In this document: piece by piece, positions 8,711-18,264 of the stretch
Layout of the letters: each line of letters opens with the position of its first letter
How positions within the stretch are numbered: position 1 is the stretch's first letter
From: an uncultured Lachnospiraceae bacterium
GTDB lineage: Bacteria; Bacillota; Clostridia; Lachnospirales; Anaerotignaceae
DNA length: 64,000 bases
Direction of reading: 5' to 3'
NCBI GenBank assembly: GCA_944381395.1
Contig: CALWKY010000034.1
Coordinates: forward strand, 1 to 64,000
Notes under the pieces: model-generated
Databases searched by the model: none
Seen by the model: only the letters and a program-made list of their open reading frames with translations
Told to the model about the DNA's origin: nothing
Translations under genes and position numbers: made by a program

Positions 8711-9322
8711 ATGGATATTTATATTAAACCTGTGAAAAAGGTGCAAGTTATTGAAAAACAAATTGTATATCTGGAAGATGTGGCAGAGATTTGGACAAGC
8801 GAAAAATTAGGAAGCCTCAAAAAATTACCAGTATTTTGTATTACCGAGAAAAAAAGAGACAATTATTTGCTTTCTTCCGTAGATATTATTCGCCAAATCA
8901 ATTTATGGGATCAAACGGCAACTATCAATAATTTAGGAGAAATGGATACTGTAATTGAATATTTTCCCCAGCAGAAGAAAACATCTAAAGTTTTAGAATA
9001 CTGCAAAGTTGCATTCGTCTGTGCCATTTTATTTGTAGGTGCAACAACTACGATTATGTGCTTTCACTCGGATAATCAGCTTCCTTTGATTTTCCAAAAA
9101 TATGCCGGCATGTTCTTAGGGAATGAAGAAGAAATACCTATGGTTTTATCCGTTTCCTACAGTATTGGTTTATCTGCTGGTATTATGATCTTTTTCAATC
9201 ACATTGGCAAAAAATCCATTAGTTTGGATCCCACTCCCATAGAGGTGGAAATGACAACCTATGAGAAAGAAACCGATGATAGCTTGATTGACCGGCTGAA
9301 TCAAAAAAGAAATGGGGCGTAA
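8711..9322 (+). CDS. spoVAA: Stage V sporulation protein AA
   Basis: First gene of the spoVA operon, whose inner-membrane products move Ca-dipicolinic acid into the forespore and out at germination. The 203-residue product has a soluble N-terminal half (about residues 1-95, beginning MDIYIKPVKKVQV) and two hydrophobic segments (about 98-118 and 145-165), the SpoVAA layout. SD GAGGGG precedes ATG 8711. Expression should be forespore-specific from the sigma-G promoter immediately upstream. Sequence recognition is moderate; gene order makes the call firm. Confidence 0.9.
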   Translation: MDIYIKPVKKVQVIEKQIVYLEDVAEIWTSEKLGSLKKLPVFCITEKKRDNYLLSSVDIIRQINLWDQTATINNLGEMDTVIEYFPQQKKTSKVLEYCKVAFVCAILFVGATTTIMCFHSDNQLPLIFQKYAGMFLGNEEEIPMVLSVSYSIGLSAGIMIFFNHIGKKSISLDPTPIEVEMTTYEKETDDSLIDRLNQKRNGA

Positions 9323-9325
9323 AAA

Positions 9326-9748
9326 TTGCGGACACTATTATTCATATTTTACGGTCTATCCTCTGGTTTATTGGTTGCCGCCGGTGTGTTTTCTTTCATT
9401 GCAACCATTGGTATCGTTCCCAGAATGGCACAGCGCACACAAACAAAAACATACATTCGTTTGTATGAAGATGTAATTGTAGCCGGAGGATTTGCGGGAT
9501 CCATTGCAATGTTTTGGGATTTTTCCATTCCCATGCACGGCATAATCTTTTCTATCATTGGATTTTTAGAAGGATGCTTTATAGGCGTATTGGCAATGGC
9601 AGTGGCAGAGGTGCTTAATGTAATGCCAATTTTTATGCGCAGAAGCGGTTTAAAGATTGGTCTGCCTCTATTGGTATTAGCGTTTGCGCTTGGAAAAAGC
9701 ACAGGATCGCTGCTTTATTATTTATTGGATGGATTTTATGAAATTTAA
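9326..9748 (+). CDS. spoVAB: Stage V sporulation protein AB
   Basis: Small membrane protein of 140 residues with four or so hydrophobic segments and the SpoVAB-like stretch GLSSGLLVAAGVFSFIATIG followed by IVPRMAQRT. It begins 3 nt after spoVAA, with TTG at 9326 as the best start. The SD is poor (GGGGCG inside the end of spoVAA), suggesting translational coupling. Required in Bacillus for dipicolinate uptake; its exact role in the channel is unknown. Confidence 0.9.
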   Translation: MRTLLFIFYGLSSGLLVAAGVFSFIATIGIVPRMAQRTQTKTYIRLYEDVIVAGGFAGSIAMFWDFSIPMHGIIFSIIGFLEGCFIGVLAMAVAEVLNVMPIFMRRSGLKIGLPLLVLAFALGKSTGSLLYYLLDGFYEI

Positions 9749-9760
9749 AGGAGGATACCA

Positions 9761-10210
9761 ATGAAAACGAATGAAGAAGCAAAACGGAAATATGAAGAAA
9801 TGGTAAAGAACGCATCACCAAACAGTCCGATCCTGAAAAATTGTGTCATTGCATTTTTTTCCGGTGGGCTGATTTGTACTTTTGGGCAGTTCCTTTTGAA
9901 TTTCTATCAAAACAATCAATTTTCTGCGGAAGACGCGGCGACACTCACATCCGTTACGTTAATTTTTATCTCTTCTGTATTAACTGCACTTGGTATCTAT
10001 CCTAAGTTGGGAAAGCACTGTGGTGCAGGAACCATTGTTCCCATTACTGGATTTTCTAATTCCGTTACTTCACCTGCCATTGAGTTTAAAAAGGAAGGCA
10101 TGGTGTTGGGGGTTGGTGCAAAGATGTTTTTGGTGGCAGGCCCCGTATTGGTTTATGGTATCTTAGCATCAATGTTAGTAGGTGTATTTTATTATTTCGG
10201 AGGAAGATAA
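9761..10210 (+). CDS. spoVAC: Stage V sporulation protein AC, channel subunit
   Basis: A 149-residue inner-membrane protein. SpoVAC of Bacillus behaves as a mechanosensitive channel for dipicolinic acid. The sequence has the family's soluble N-terminus, then GLICTFGQFLLN and GAGTIVPITGFSNS. The same two motifs recur in SpoVAE downstream, showing that these subunits are paralogues. A strong AAAGGAGG SD precedes ATG 9761. Confidence 0.95.
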   Translation: MKTNEEAKRKYEEMVKNASPNSPILKNCVIAFFSGGLICTFGQFLLNFYQNNQFSAEDAATLTSVTLIFISSVLTALGIYPKLGKHCGAGTIVPITGFSNSVTSPAIEFKKEGMVLGVGAKMFLVAGPVLVYGILASMLVGVFYYFGGR

Positions 10211-10211
10211 C

Positions 10212-11246
10212 ATGGAACAAAGCAGTAAAAGAATAGGAAAACAAACAGTCCGGTTCCAAAATCCAGTCAATATCCTTTCCGCGGCTTCTACCGTTGGACC
10301 GAAAGAGGGTGAGGGACCGTTAAAAGAATACTTTGATCAGGTCATTACAGATATACTGTATGGTCAAAAAAGCTGGGAAAAAGCAGAAAGCAGATTTGTA
10401 GAAGAAAATATGAAACTGGCTGTAAAAAAAGCTGGAATGTCTATGGAGCAAGTAGACTATATCCTTTGCGGGGACCTTTTGAACCAATGTGCTGGTTCCA
10501 CATTTGGCATCCGTGCTTTAAATCGTCCGTTTTTTGGTCTATTTGGTGCTTGTTCCACTATGGGAGAAGCCATGAGTTTAGGATCTATGCTCATTGATGG
10601 TGGTTTTGCACAGAATGTTCTATTAGGCGCATCCAGCCATTTTTGCTCTGCAGAAAAACAGTTCCGGTTCCCATTGGACATGGGCACCCAAAGACCACAA
10701 ACTTCCACATGGACTGTAACTGGAGACGGTGCAGTGGTATTGGGTAGAAAAAAGGGAGCTGTACGTATTACGGAAGTGACAACGGGTAAAATTGTAGACT
10801 TAGGTGTAACAGATGCCAACAATATGGGAGCGGCCATGGCTCCTGCGGCAGCGGATTTGATGATGGCGCATTTTCGTGATACTGGTCGAGGACCGAAAGA
10901 TTATGATTTGATCTTAACGGGAGACTTGGGAACAGTAGGTCGTGAGCTTGTAGTAGAGCTTTTGGCAAAAGAAGGGTATTACTTGGATCAAAGATATACA
11001 GATTGTGGAATCGAAATCTATGATCCTAAAACACAGGATACCCATGCAGGAGGCAGTGGATGTGCTTGTTCTGCGGTTACTTTTTGCGGATACTATTATC
11101 CAATGTTGCTAAAAGGAAAATTACGCCGTATTTTATTTATTCCCACAGGTGCATTGATGAGTCCTACCACATCTCAGCAAGGGGAGAGTATCCCATCTAT
11201 TGCCCATGGGTTGGTCATAGAATCTCCCGAAAAGGAGGAATATTGA
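10212..11246 (+). CDS. spoVAD: Stage V sporulation protein AD
   Basis: Soluble, membrane-associated dipicolinic-acid-binding protein with a thiolase-like fold; 344 residues. Family features include GACSTMGEAMSLGSMLIDGG, SSHFCSAEKQFRFPLDMG, TVTGDGAVVLG and GGSGCACSAVTF. The start is ATG 10212, one base after the spoVAC stop, with GGAGGAAG as SD; a longer in-frame start inside spoVAC (10182) lacks an SD. It overlaps the next gene by one base. Confidence 0.96.
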   Translation: MEQSSKRIGKQTVRFQNPVNILSAASTVGPKEGEGPLKEYFDQVITDILYGQKSWEKAESRFVEENMKLAVKKAGMSMEQVDYILCGDLLNQCAGSTFGIRALNRPFFGLFGACSTMGEAMSLGSMLIDGGFAQNVLLGASSHFCSAEKQFRFPLDMGTQRPQTSTWTVTGDGAVVLGRKKGAVRITEVTTGKIVDLGVTDANNMGAAMAPAAADLMMAHFRDTGRGPKDYDLILTGDLGTVGRELVVELLAKEGYYLDQRYTDCGIEIYDPKTQDTHAGGSGCACSAVTFCGYYYPMLLKGKLRRILFIPTGALMSPTTSQQGESIPSIAHGLVIESPEKEEY

Positions 11247-11599
11247 TGGAATATTGGAATGCGTTTTGGGTTGGAGGTTTGATCTGTGTCATTGGTCAAA
11301 TCCTGATTGACAAAACAAAACTCACATCTGCCAGAATATTGGTGCTTTTTGTGGTAAGCGGCTGCATTTTAGGTGGAATTGGAATCTATGAACCCATTAA
11401 AGAATATGCTGGAGCCGGCGCAACAGTACCACTGACTGGGTTTGGGTATCTATTATCGAAAGGTGTTAAGGAAGAAATTGATGCAGTAGGTGCCCTTGGT
11501 ATTTTAACCGGTGGTTTGAAAGCGGCAGCAGGTGGTATCAGCGCGGCTGTGCTGTTTGCATTTTTTGCTTCGTTATTGGCAAATCCAAAGGAAAAATAA
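11246..11599 (+). CDS. spoVAE: Stage V sporulation protein AE (SpoVAEB type), channel subunit
   Basis: A 117-residue membrane protein with GLICVIGQILID and GAGATVPLTGFGYLL, matching SpoVAC motifs and the SpoVAEB family. ATG 11246 overlaps the spoVAD stop (TGATG) and has AAAGGAGG 7 nt upstream. It ends the operon: unlike B. subtilis there is no spoVAEA or spoVAF after it, so germinant-receptor crosstalk through SpoVAF is not encoded here. Confidence 0.94.
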   Translation: MEYWNAFWVGGLICVIGQILIDKTKLTSARILVLFVVSGCILGGIGIYEPIKEYAGAGATVPLTGFGYLLSKGVKEEIDAVGALGILTGGLKAAAGGISAAVLFAFFASLLANPKEK

Positions 11600-11699
11600 A
11601 AATTAAAATTGCATGAAATTTGTAAAAAAATCCAGTAGAAATCATACACCTTTCCATGTATAATAAAAGCAGATAACAAAGAAAGGAGATGGTGCACCT

Positions 11700-12212
11700 G
11701 TGACAGGAGATCTGGAATCCGTGCAGATGAATGCAGAGCGGGAAATCCCCTTGCAGTACAGAGAATGTGTGGCTGATTTGCTGGAGCATGATAGAGTTCA
11801 GAAGCTGGAGCAGTATATTCAGCACTATCATACAACCAGACTACAGCATAGTTTGAATGTATCTTATTACAGTTATCTGATTTGCAAGAAATTGGGTTGG
11901 GATTATCGTTCTGCAGCAAGAGCCGGCCTGCTCCATGATCTGTTTTTCTATGATTGGCGTGCGCCGAAGAAACTGCGTGGAAATCATGCTATTTGGCATC
12001 CGCTGGTAGCATATGATAACGCAAGAAAGATCTGTGAGCTGAACGAAATTGAAAAAGATGCCATTGTAAAGCACATGTGGCCCTGCAATATTATTCCTCC
12101 GAAGTATAAGGAGTCCTATGTCATTACCTTCGTGGATAAGTATTGCGCAGTGGCAGAAACTTTTCAGCCTTACTACTTAAAAGTAAAGCAATTCAGAAAA
12201 GTGCATGCTTGA
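11700..12212 (+). CDS. HD-domain phosphohydrolase-like protein
   Basis: A 170-residue soluble protein with an HD metal-binding motif set: the His of LQHSLNVSYYSYL, the HD pair in RAGLLHDLFFYDW, and a distal Asp in ITFVDKYCAVAE. HD proteins hydrolyse phosphoesters or nucleotides, but the substrate cannot be told from sequence. The start is GTG 11700 behind AAAGGAG. A TATAAT at 11659-11664 could be its -10, though no -35 is obvious. It is a single-gene unit closed by a terminator. Confidence 0.75.
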   Translation: MTGDLESVQMNAEREIPLQYRECVADLLEHDRVQKLEQYIQHYHTTRLQHSLNVSYYSYLICKKLGWDYRSAARAGLLHDLFFYDWRAPKKLRGNHAIWHPLVAYDNARKICELNEIEKDAIVKHMWPCNIIPPKYKESYVITFVDKYCAVAETFQPYYLKVKQFRKVHA

Positions 12213-12230
12213 TTTTAGATAAAACAGAAA

Positions 12231-12263
12231 AAAGAGCTCCTTGTATAAAGGGGCTCTTTTTTT
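12231..12263 (+). terminator. Terminator after HD gene
   Basis: AAGAGC(T)CCTT pairs with AAGG(G)GCTCTT, followed by a T-run. Confidence 0.85.
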
Positions 12264-12327
12264 ATGGCTGTTCATAGTATTTTTATATTGTATTGATCCA
12301 TAAATGAAATAAATCCAGCATAGGATA

Positions 12328-13572
12328 TTAAAGTATTGTGTGGAAAGCATGAAGAAGCCCATCGCAGACTTTTTCTAAGGTATCATCATTGTTTATAGAT
12401 GCTTGCGCTGCTTTTTCATAGAAGGGTTTTCGTTTTTCATAAAGAGTTGCTGCCGCTGCTGCATTTTGTGCCAAGGGTCTGCTTTCACCGGTCTCTAAAT
12501 CAGCCGTTGCCCGTTTCAACCAAATCAAACGCCCATTTTGCTGCAGATAATCAACGTTTATGTCACGTAGTACAGCACCGCCGCCAGTGGAAATGATTTT
12601 CCCGGTTTCTTTACTCACTTGTGCTATAACTTCAGATTCTATGTCACGGAAAGCTATTTCACCATAATTTCTGAAATATTCTGCAATAGTCATACCGATT
12701 TTTTCTGTAATGACTGCATCTGTGTCGATAAAGTCACGGTGCAATGTTTCTGCCAATGCTTTTCCTAAAGTGGTTTTTCCAGAACCGGACATGCCAATTA
12801 ACACCAAATTTGTTCGTTCTAAAAGCATCTGCTGGTAGATTTCATCAATTTTTTGATCGGCAATGGTAGTACCCGTAAAAATTTCAACGGCATATTTTGC
12901 CTGTGCAATGAGCATTTCTAAGCCGCCAACTGCAGGGATCCCTAATTTTGCAGCTTCTATAATGAACTGGGGACGCAGAGGATTATAAATCACATCCACA
13001 ACTGCTTCTAAGTGGGGAAAAACAGCAGGATGCAGAGGGGTAGACTCGGTTTTGGGATACATGCCAATGGGGGTAGCATTGAAAATGATCTGTGCGTCTA
13101 AATGATTTTTTTTTGCTTCTTCATAGGTAATGGTACCAGGGCAGGGTTTATAGTATACCGTTAAAATTTCTTTTGCGCCTAAATCTTCCGCAACAGCAGA
13201 AACCGCCTTGGCAGCACCGCCTTTTCCCAGAATCAATACTTTTTTTCCAGATAGAGCAATATGGTGATGTTCCAGCAAATAGCGGAAGCCGGCATAATCC
13301 GTATTAAATCCAATCAACTTTCCATTACGATTGACAATGGTGTTGACAGCACCGATTTTTTTCGCACTATCCGCAATCTCACTTAAATAGGGGATTACAG
13401 TTTCTTTATAAGGAATGGTAACATTTAGCGCAGAAAAATTCTTATGGGTAAGAAATGCAGGAAGGCATTCTGGTGCAATGGGAATCAGTTCGTATGTATA
13501 GTCAGCTAATGATTCATGAATTTCTTTGGAAAAGCTATGCCCAAGCTTTTCGCCAATCAGCCCATAACGCAT
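12328..13572 (-). CDS. aroE-aroK: Fused shikimate dehydrogenase / shikimate kinase
   Basis: Bifunctional enzyme predicted to reduce 3-dehydroshikimate to shikimate (NADPH) and then phosphorylate it (ATP), two consecutive steps of chorismate synthesis. Residues 1 to about 250 are AroE: SFSKEIHE, NVTIPYKE with catalytic Lys56, NTDYAGF with Asp92, and the nucleotide-binding LGKGGAAKA. From about 255 the protein is AroK: Walker A GMSGSGKTTLG (260-270), the DTD motif in FIDTDAVI, STGGGAVL, and a short lid with SRPL. There is almost no linker. Both sets of catalytic residues are intact. The SD GAGGTGA precedes the ATG. It stands alone, divergent from the next gene. Confidence 0.95.
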   Translation of the reverse strand: MRYGLIGEKLGHSFSKEIHESLADYTYELIPIAPECLPAFLTHKNFSALNVTIPYKETVIPYLSEIADSAKKIGAVNTIVNRNGKLIGFNTDYAGFRYLLEHHHIALSGKKVLILGKGGAAKAVSAVAEDLGAKEILTVYYKPCPGTITYEEAKKNHLDAQIIFNATPIGMYPKTESTPLHPAVFPHLEAVVDVIYNPLRPQFIIEAAKLGIPAVGGLEMLIAQAKYAVEIFTGTTIADQKIDEIYQQMLLERTNLVLIGMSGSGKTTLGKALAETLHRDFIDTDAVITEKIGMTIAEYFRNYGEIAFRDIESEVIAQVSKETGKIISTGGGAVLRDINVDYLQQNGRLIWLKRATADLETGESRPLAQNAAAAATLYEKRKPFYEKAAQASINNDDTLEKVCDGLLHAFHTIL

Positions 13573-13777
13573 AGGGGGTCACCTCGCTTTTTCCACTCAT
13601 CATAATATAAAAAGATAAAATTTGCAAGAAATGATCGCTTGCTTACAAAGAAAGTTTAATAGAAATGTAAAGGACTGCGACAAAAAAATATGTTACAATA
13701 CAAAAGATGACAATTGCCCAGATAATTGATAAATTTTCTTTTTGGGCGAAAATAAAACACAGAAAAGAGGAGAGTGT

Positions 13778-15391
13778 ATGAAGAAAAAGATTCTTGCATT
13801 TTTTGTACTGTTGGCAATGATGACATCCTTATTGCCTGTTTCTGCATTTGCATCTGCCAATGAAATGCGGGGCGTATGGATGGCTACAGTATACGGATTG
13901 GATTTTCCCACAGTGAAAAATGATCCAGAAGCACAAATGGCAGAATATGTTGAAAAATTAGACAAAATGCAGGCATTAGGCATTAATACTATGATTGTGC
14001 AGGTACGTCCTACAGCAGATGCACTTTATAAATCTAAGATCAACCCCTGGAGTGCAGTATTGACTGGTACACAGGGACAGGATCCTGGATATGATCCCCT
14101 TGCTTTTATGGTTGAACAAACTCATGCAAGAGGAATGAAGATCTACGCTTGGCTGAATCCTTACCGTGTTACTACATCTGGGGCAGATGTAACAGCACTT
14201 GCGGATGGACACCCTGCAAAAGAACATCCTGACTGGGTAATTTCTTATAACAATGCGTTATTCTATGATCCTGCCAACGACGAGGTAAAGCAGCACATCG
14301 CAGATACTGTAAAAGAGATTGTAGAAAACTATGATGTAGATGGTATTCAGTTTGACGATTATTTCTATCCCTCTGGTTATTCTACAGCAATGCAGGATAC
14401 CGAGGCAGAAGCTGATGCAAGAAGAGAAGAAGTTAATGAAATGATTGAACTGGTTTCCAATACTATCGAAGCAACAGATCCTTCTGTAAGCTTTGGTGTG
14501 AGTCCTATGGGTATTTGGAAAAACAGCAGCAATGATCCAAATGGTTCCGCAACCAGCGGCAGTGAAGGGTATTACGCTGTTTGCGCAGATGCGCTTACCT
14601 GGATTAAAGAAGGCTGGGTGGATTATATTGCACCGCAGATTTACTGGGAAACTGGTAATCAATATGCGGATTATACCACATTGGTGAAGTGGTGGAAGCA
14701 GCAGGTACAAGGTACTGGCGTGAAGTTATATATTGGTCAGGGAATCTATAAAGATACTGTTGCATCAGAAATTACAACAGAGCTGACGATCAATTCCATT
14801 TGCCAGGCAGACGGCAGTATTTTCTATCGTATGGCAAACCTTTTGGAAAACAGACAGGGATGCGCAGATGCAATCCAATCTTACTATGAAACTTTGTCTA
14901 ACCAGACAACGGCAACACCTGGAAAAGATGAAAACACTTCTTCCGGTCAACCAACAGCCACACAAAAAGACGCTGTAGTTTCTACACATAAAGTAACTGT
15001 AAATGGTACACCCATTGTTTGCAGCATTTACAACATTGATGGCAGAAACTATTTTAAACTGCGTGATATTGCCATGGCATTGAAGGGTACACAAAAAGAG
15101 TTTTCTTTAACTTGGTATGAAGACCAGTTTGCCATGGACTTAATTCCTGGTGACACTTATGAGCCGGATGGATCAGAGCTGCAAAAATATGCTCTGACAA
15201 ACCAAAAGGCAGTTACATCTAGAGCAACAATTATGCTTAATGGGAAAAAGGAAACTGCTGAGGCTTATACTATTGCAGACAGAACCTATTTCAAATTGCA
15301 GGATTTAGGTAGACTGTTGAATGTATCTGTTTACTGGAATGAAGCATCTTCTACCGTAGAGATTGATACAAGTAAATCTTATGAAGCATAA
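13778..15391 (+). CDS. Secreted glycosyl-hydrolase-like 10 (DUF187) protein with C-terminal stalk domain
   Basis: Extracellular protein of 537 residues. A signal peptide (ending SAFASA) is followed by a TIM-barrel GHL10 domain of about 340 residues: NEMRGVWMATVYGLDFP, INTMIVQVRPTADALY, GMKIYAWLNPYRV, VDGIQFDDYFYP and FGVSPMGIWKN. After a Thr/Ser-rich linker, the last 150 residues contain two copper-amine-oxidase-N-like modules (RNYFKLRDIAMAL and RTYFKLQDLGRLL), commonly used as wall-associated stalks. A role on glycans or peptidoglycan is likely; the substrate is unproven. ATG 13778 follows AGAGGAGAG; the longer frame from 13742 would put residues before the signal peptide. Confidence 0.88.
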   Translation: MKKKILAFFVLLAMMTSLLPVSAFASANEMRGVWMATVYGLDFPTVKNDPEAQMAEYVEKLDKMQALGINTMIVQVRPTADALYKSKINPWSAVLTGTQGQDPGYDPLAFMVEQTHARGMKIYAWLNPYRVTTSGADVTALADGHPAKEHPDWVISYNNALFYDPANDEVKQHIADTVKEIVENYDVDGIQFDDYFYPSGYSTAMQDTEAEADARREEVNEMIELVSNTIEATDPSVSFGVSPMGIWKNSSNDPNGSATSGSEGYYAVCADALTWIKEGWVDYIAPQIYWETGNQYADYTTLVKWWKQQVQGTGVKLYIGQGIYKDTVASEITTELTINSICQADGSIFYRMANLLENRQGCADAIQSYYETLSNQTTATPGKDENTSSGQPTATQKDAVVSTHKVTVNGTPIVCSIYNIDGRNYFKLRDIAMALKGTQKEFSLTWYEDQFAMDLIPGDTYEPDGSELQKYALTNQKAVTSRATIMLNGKKETAEAYTIADRTYFKLQDLGRLLNVSVYWNEASSTVEIDTSKSYEA

Positions 15392-15400
15392 AAATAACGG

Positions 15401-15427
15401 AACAGCCTGAATTTTCAGGCTGTTTTT
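15401..15427 (+). terminator. Terminator after GHL10 gene
   Basis: AACAGCCTGA stem with its complement around an AT-rich loop, then a T-run. Confidence 0.9.
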
Positions 15428-15444
15428 TTGTGAAATATTTTTTG

Positions 15445-15471
15445 TTAGCACTCTTTACAAGTGAGTGCTAA
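15445..15471 (+). promoter_or_regulatory. CIRCE operator (HrcA binding site) upstream of clpB
   Basis: TTAGCACTC (15445-15453), 9 bp, then GAGTGCTAA (15463-15471): a perfect match to the CIRCE element. HrcA repression of clpB is therefore predicted; hrcA itself is outside the window. Confidence 0.95.
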
Positions 15472-15482
15472 CGATGTATAAT
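15454..15482 (+). promoter_or_regulatory. clpB promoter overlapping CIRCE
   Basis: TTTACA (15454-15459) lies in the CIRCE spacer, with 17 bp to TATAAT (15477-15482). HrcA bound to CIRCE would cover the -35. Confidence 0.85.
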
Positions 15483-15542
15483 GTATTTCGTAATAAAAAA
15501 TAACCTATTACAAAGAATATTCATAGGAAAGGTGGAATGGTT

Positions 15543-18131
15543 ATGAATTTGCAAAAATTTACACAAAAATCTTTGGAAGCCATTCAAAATGCCCAGTCCT
15601 TCGCGATAGAGTATGGCAACCCGAAACTGGATCAGGAGCATCTGCTGCGTTCTTTGTTAATCCAAGAGGATGGTTTGATTCCCTCTTTGTTGGAAAAAAT
15701 GCAGATCAATGTAAATGCAGTGCTGCGCGCGACAGAAGATGCACTGAATAAAATGCCCAGAGTCAGTGGTGGTCAAACTTACATGGCTTCAGAACTGGAT
15801 CAAGCATTGGTGGCTGCAGAGCGTATGGCGGATAACATGAAAGATGAATATGTTTCTGTAGAGCATCTGTTTTTAGCATTGTTGGGCGCACCCAATCATG
15901 CACTAAAAGCAATTTTTAAGCAGTTTGGAATTGAAAAAGAAAACTTTATGAAGGCATTGGCTACGGTACGCGGCAATACTAGAGTGACCAGTGATGAGCC
16001 GGAAGCAACTTATGATGCACTGAAAAAGTATGGTACAGATCTGGTAGAAAAGGCAAGAAGTCAGAAACTGGATCCTGTTATCGGTCGTGATGATGAGATT
16101 CGAAATGTGATACGGATTTTGTCTAGAAAAACGAAAAACAACCCTGTGTTGATTGGCGAACCTGGTGTTGGTAAAACAGCAATCGCAGAAGGTCTGGCAC
16201 AGCGTATTGTAAAAGAAGATGTCCCTAATAACTTGAAGGATAAGACGATTTTTTCCTTGGATATGGGTGCATTGATTGCCGGCGCAAAATTCCGTGGTGA
16301 GTTTGAAGAGCGTTTGAAAGCTGTTTTGAATGAAGTCAAGAAAAGTGAAGGTAAGATTATTCTATTTATTGATGAGCTGCATACCATCGTTGGTGCAGGT
16401 AAGAGTGATGGTGCCATGGATGCTGGCAACCTTTTGAAGCCAATGCTGGCAAGAGGTGAACTGCATTGTATTGGCGCAACCACATTAAATGAGTACAGAC
16501 AATATATTGAAAAAGATCCAGCTTTGGAACGTAGATTCCAGCCAGTACTGGTACAGGAGCCTACAGTGGAAGATACCATTGCAATTTTAAGAGGCCTGAA
16601 AGAGCGCTATGAAGTATATCATGGTGTAAAAATTCAGGACCAAGCAATCATTGCAGCGGCAACTTTGTCCAATCGGTATATCACTGACCGTTTTTTGCCA
16701 GATAAAGCCATTGATTTGGTAGATGAGGCATGTGCGATGATTCGTACGGAAATGGACTCTATGCCTACAGAACTGGATGTAATTCGCAGAAAAATCATTC
16801 AGCATGAAATTGAAGAGGCTGCGCTGAAAAAAGAAGACGATAAACTCTCCAAAGAGCATTTGGCAGAGATTCAGAAAGAATTGGCGGAGCTGCGAGATGA
16901 ATTTGCGTCTTTGAAAGCAAAATGGGAAAACGAGAAGGGAGCTATTGGTGCGGTTCAGAAATTGCGAGAAGAAATTGAAACCGTTAACCGTCAGATTGAA
17001 GAAGCGGAGCGCAAGTATGATCTGAATAAAGCGGCTGAATTGAAATACGGTAAATTGCCTGAATTGCAGAAACAGTTGGCAGCAAAAGAATCTGAGGCAG
17101 AAGAGAAAAACAATACACACTCTATTCTACGCGATAAAGTGACAGAAGAAGAAATCGCAAGAATTGTAGAAAGATGGACGGGTATTCCTGTAGCAAGGCT
17201 GATGGAAGGCGAACGGGAGAAACTGCTGCATCTGGAAGACATTCTGCATGAAAGAGTGGTTGGGCAGCAAGAGGCTGTCTCCAAAGTAACAGAAGCAATT
17301 CTACGTTCTCGTGCAGGTATTCAGTCACCGAACCGCCCCATTGGTTCTTTCCTGTTTATGGGACCTACTGGTGTTGGTAAGACAGAACTGGCAAAAACCC
17401 TGGCAGCTACGTTGTTTGACGATGAAAAGAATCTAATCCGAATTGATATGACAGAATATATGGAGAAGTTCTCCGTTTCCAGACTGATCGGTGCACCTCC
17501 TGGATATGTAGGCTATGAGGAAGGCGGTCAGTTAACAGAGGCAGTACGCAGAAAACCTTACTCTGTAATTCTATTTGATGAGGTAGAGAAAGCGCATCCC
17601 GATGTTTTCAATATTTTGCTGCAAATTTTGGATGATGGTCATGTAACAGACTCTCAAGGCAGAACGGTAGACTTTAAAAATACAATTATCATTTTGACTT
17701 CTAACTTGGGTTCTTCAGAACTGCTGGAAGGTATTGGTCCGGATGGTGAAATTACCCAGGAAGCAAGAGCTGCGGTAGAAGCACAGCTGCACCGTGCATT
17801 CCGTCCTGAATTCCTCAATCGTTTGGATGAGATTGTATTCTATAAACCTTTGACGAAAGCAGATGTGACCAGCATTGTAGATCTGATTATGAAAGACCTG
17901 AACAAGAGATTGGCAGATAAACAAATCCGTTGTGAGCTGAGTCCTGCCGCAAAGGATAAGATTATTGAGGAAGGTTATGACCCTGCCTTTGGTGCGAGAC
18001 CGTTGAAACGTATGATCCAGAAAAACGTAGAAACTCTGCTTGCAAAAAAGATGATTGCAGACGAAATAGAACCGGAAAGCACTGTAGTGGTAGACGTGCA
18101 GAATGGTCAATACGTGATCCAAACAAAATAA
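15543..18131 (+). CDS. clpB: ATP-dependent chaperone ClpB
   Basis: Hsp100 disaggregase, 862 residues, which threads aggregated proteins with DnaK help. Domains in order: Clp N-terminal repeats (1-145), AAA+ 1 with Walker A GEPGVGKT (about 206-213) and [12 protein letters not shown], the middle coiled coil (about 400-520, rich in Lys and Glu), and AAA+ 2 with GPTGVGKTE (about 607) and a C-terminal small domain. The coiled-coil insert and absence of a ClpP-docking loop mark ClpB rather than ClpC. ATG 15543 is preferred because AAAGGTGG lies 7 nt upstream; ATG 15537 is too close to it. Heat-shock control comes from CIRCE. Confidence 0.97.
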   Translation: MNLQKFTQKSLEAIQNAQSFAIEYGNPKLDQEHLLRSLLIQEDGLIPSLLEKMQINVNAVLRATEDALNKMPRVSGGQTYMASELDQALVAAERMADNMKDEYVSVEHLFLALLGAPNHALKAIFKQFGIEKENFMKALATVRGNTRVTSDEPEATYDALKKYGTDLVEKARSQKLDPVIGRDDEIRNVIRILSRKTKNNPVLIGEPGVGKTAIAEGLAQRIVKEDVPNNLKDKTIFSLDMGALIAGAKFRGEFEERLKAVLNEVKKSEGKIILFIDELHTIVGAGKSDGAMDAGNLLKPMLARGELHCIGATTLNEYRQYIEKDPALERRFQPVLVQEPTVEDTIAILRGLKERYEVYHGVKIQDQAIIAAATLSNRYITDRFLPDKAIDLVDEACAMIRTEMDSMPTELDVIRRKIIQHEIEEAALKKEDDKLSKEHLAEIQKELAELRDEFASLKAKWENEKGAIGAVQKLREEIETVNRQIEEAERKYDLNKAAELKYGKLPELQKQLAAKESEAEEKNNTHSILRDKVTEEEIARIVERWTGIPVARLMEGEREKLLHLEDILHERVVGQQEAVSKVTEAILRSRAGIQSPNRPIGSFLFMGPTGVGKTELAKTLAATLFDDEKNLIRIDMTEYMEKFSVSRLIGAPPGYVGYEEGGQLTEAVRRKPYSVILFDEVEKAHPDVFNILLQILDDGHVTDSQGRTVDFKNTIIILTSNLGSSELLEGIGPDGEITQEARAAVEAQLHRAFRPEFLNRLDEIVFYKPLTKADVTSIVDLIMKDLNKRLADKQIRCELSPAAKDKIIEEGYDPAFGARPLKRMIQKNVETLLAKKMIADEIEPESTVVVDVQNGQYVIQTK

Positions 18132-18139
18132 ATGAATTT

Positions 18140-18173
18140 ATGGAGCTGAAAATTTTCGGCTCCATATTTTTTT
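18140..18173 (+). terminator. Terminator after clpB
   Basis: TATGGAGC pairs with GCTCCATA around a self-complementary GAAAATTTTC; a T-run follows. Confidence 0.9.
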
Positions 18174-18264
18174 ATTTTTATAAATAGGGATAGCAAGAAT
18201 GGGAAGAATGCGGTACAATAAAGAAAGCAAGACCAGTATGGCAGTTGAGAGGAGTGTTGCATAA

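Noticed and set aside
11600-11699. Sporulation (sigma-E/G) promoter for the HD gene
   Set aside because: CATACACC and GCATG are near matches, but no pair has correct spacing; only a lone TATAAT is supported.
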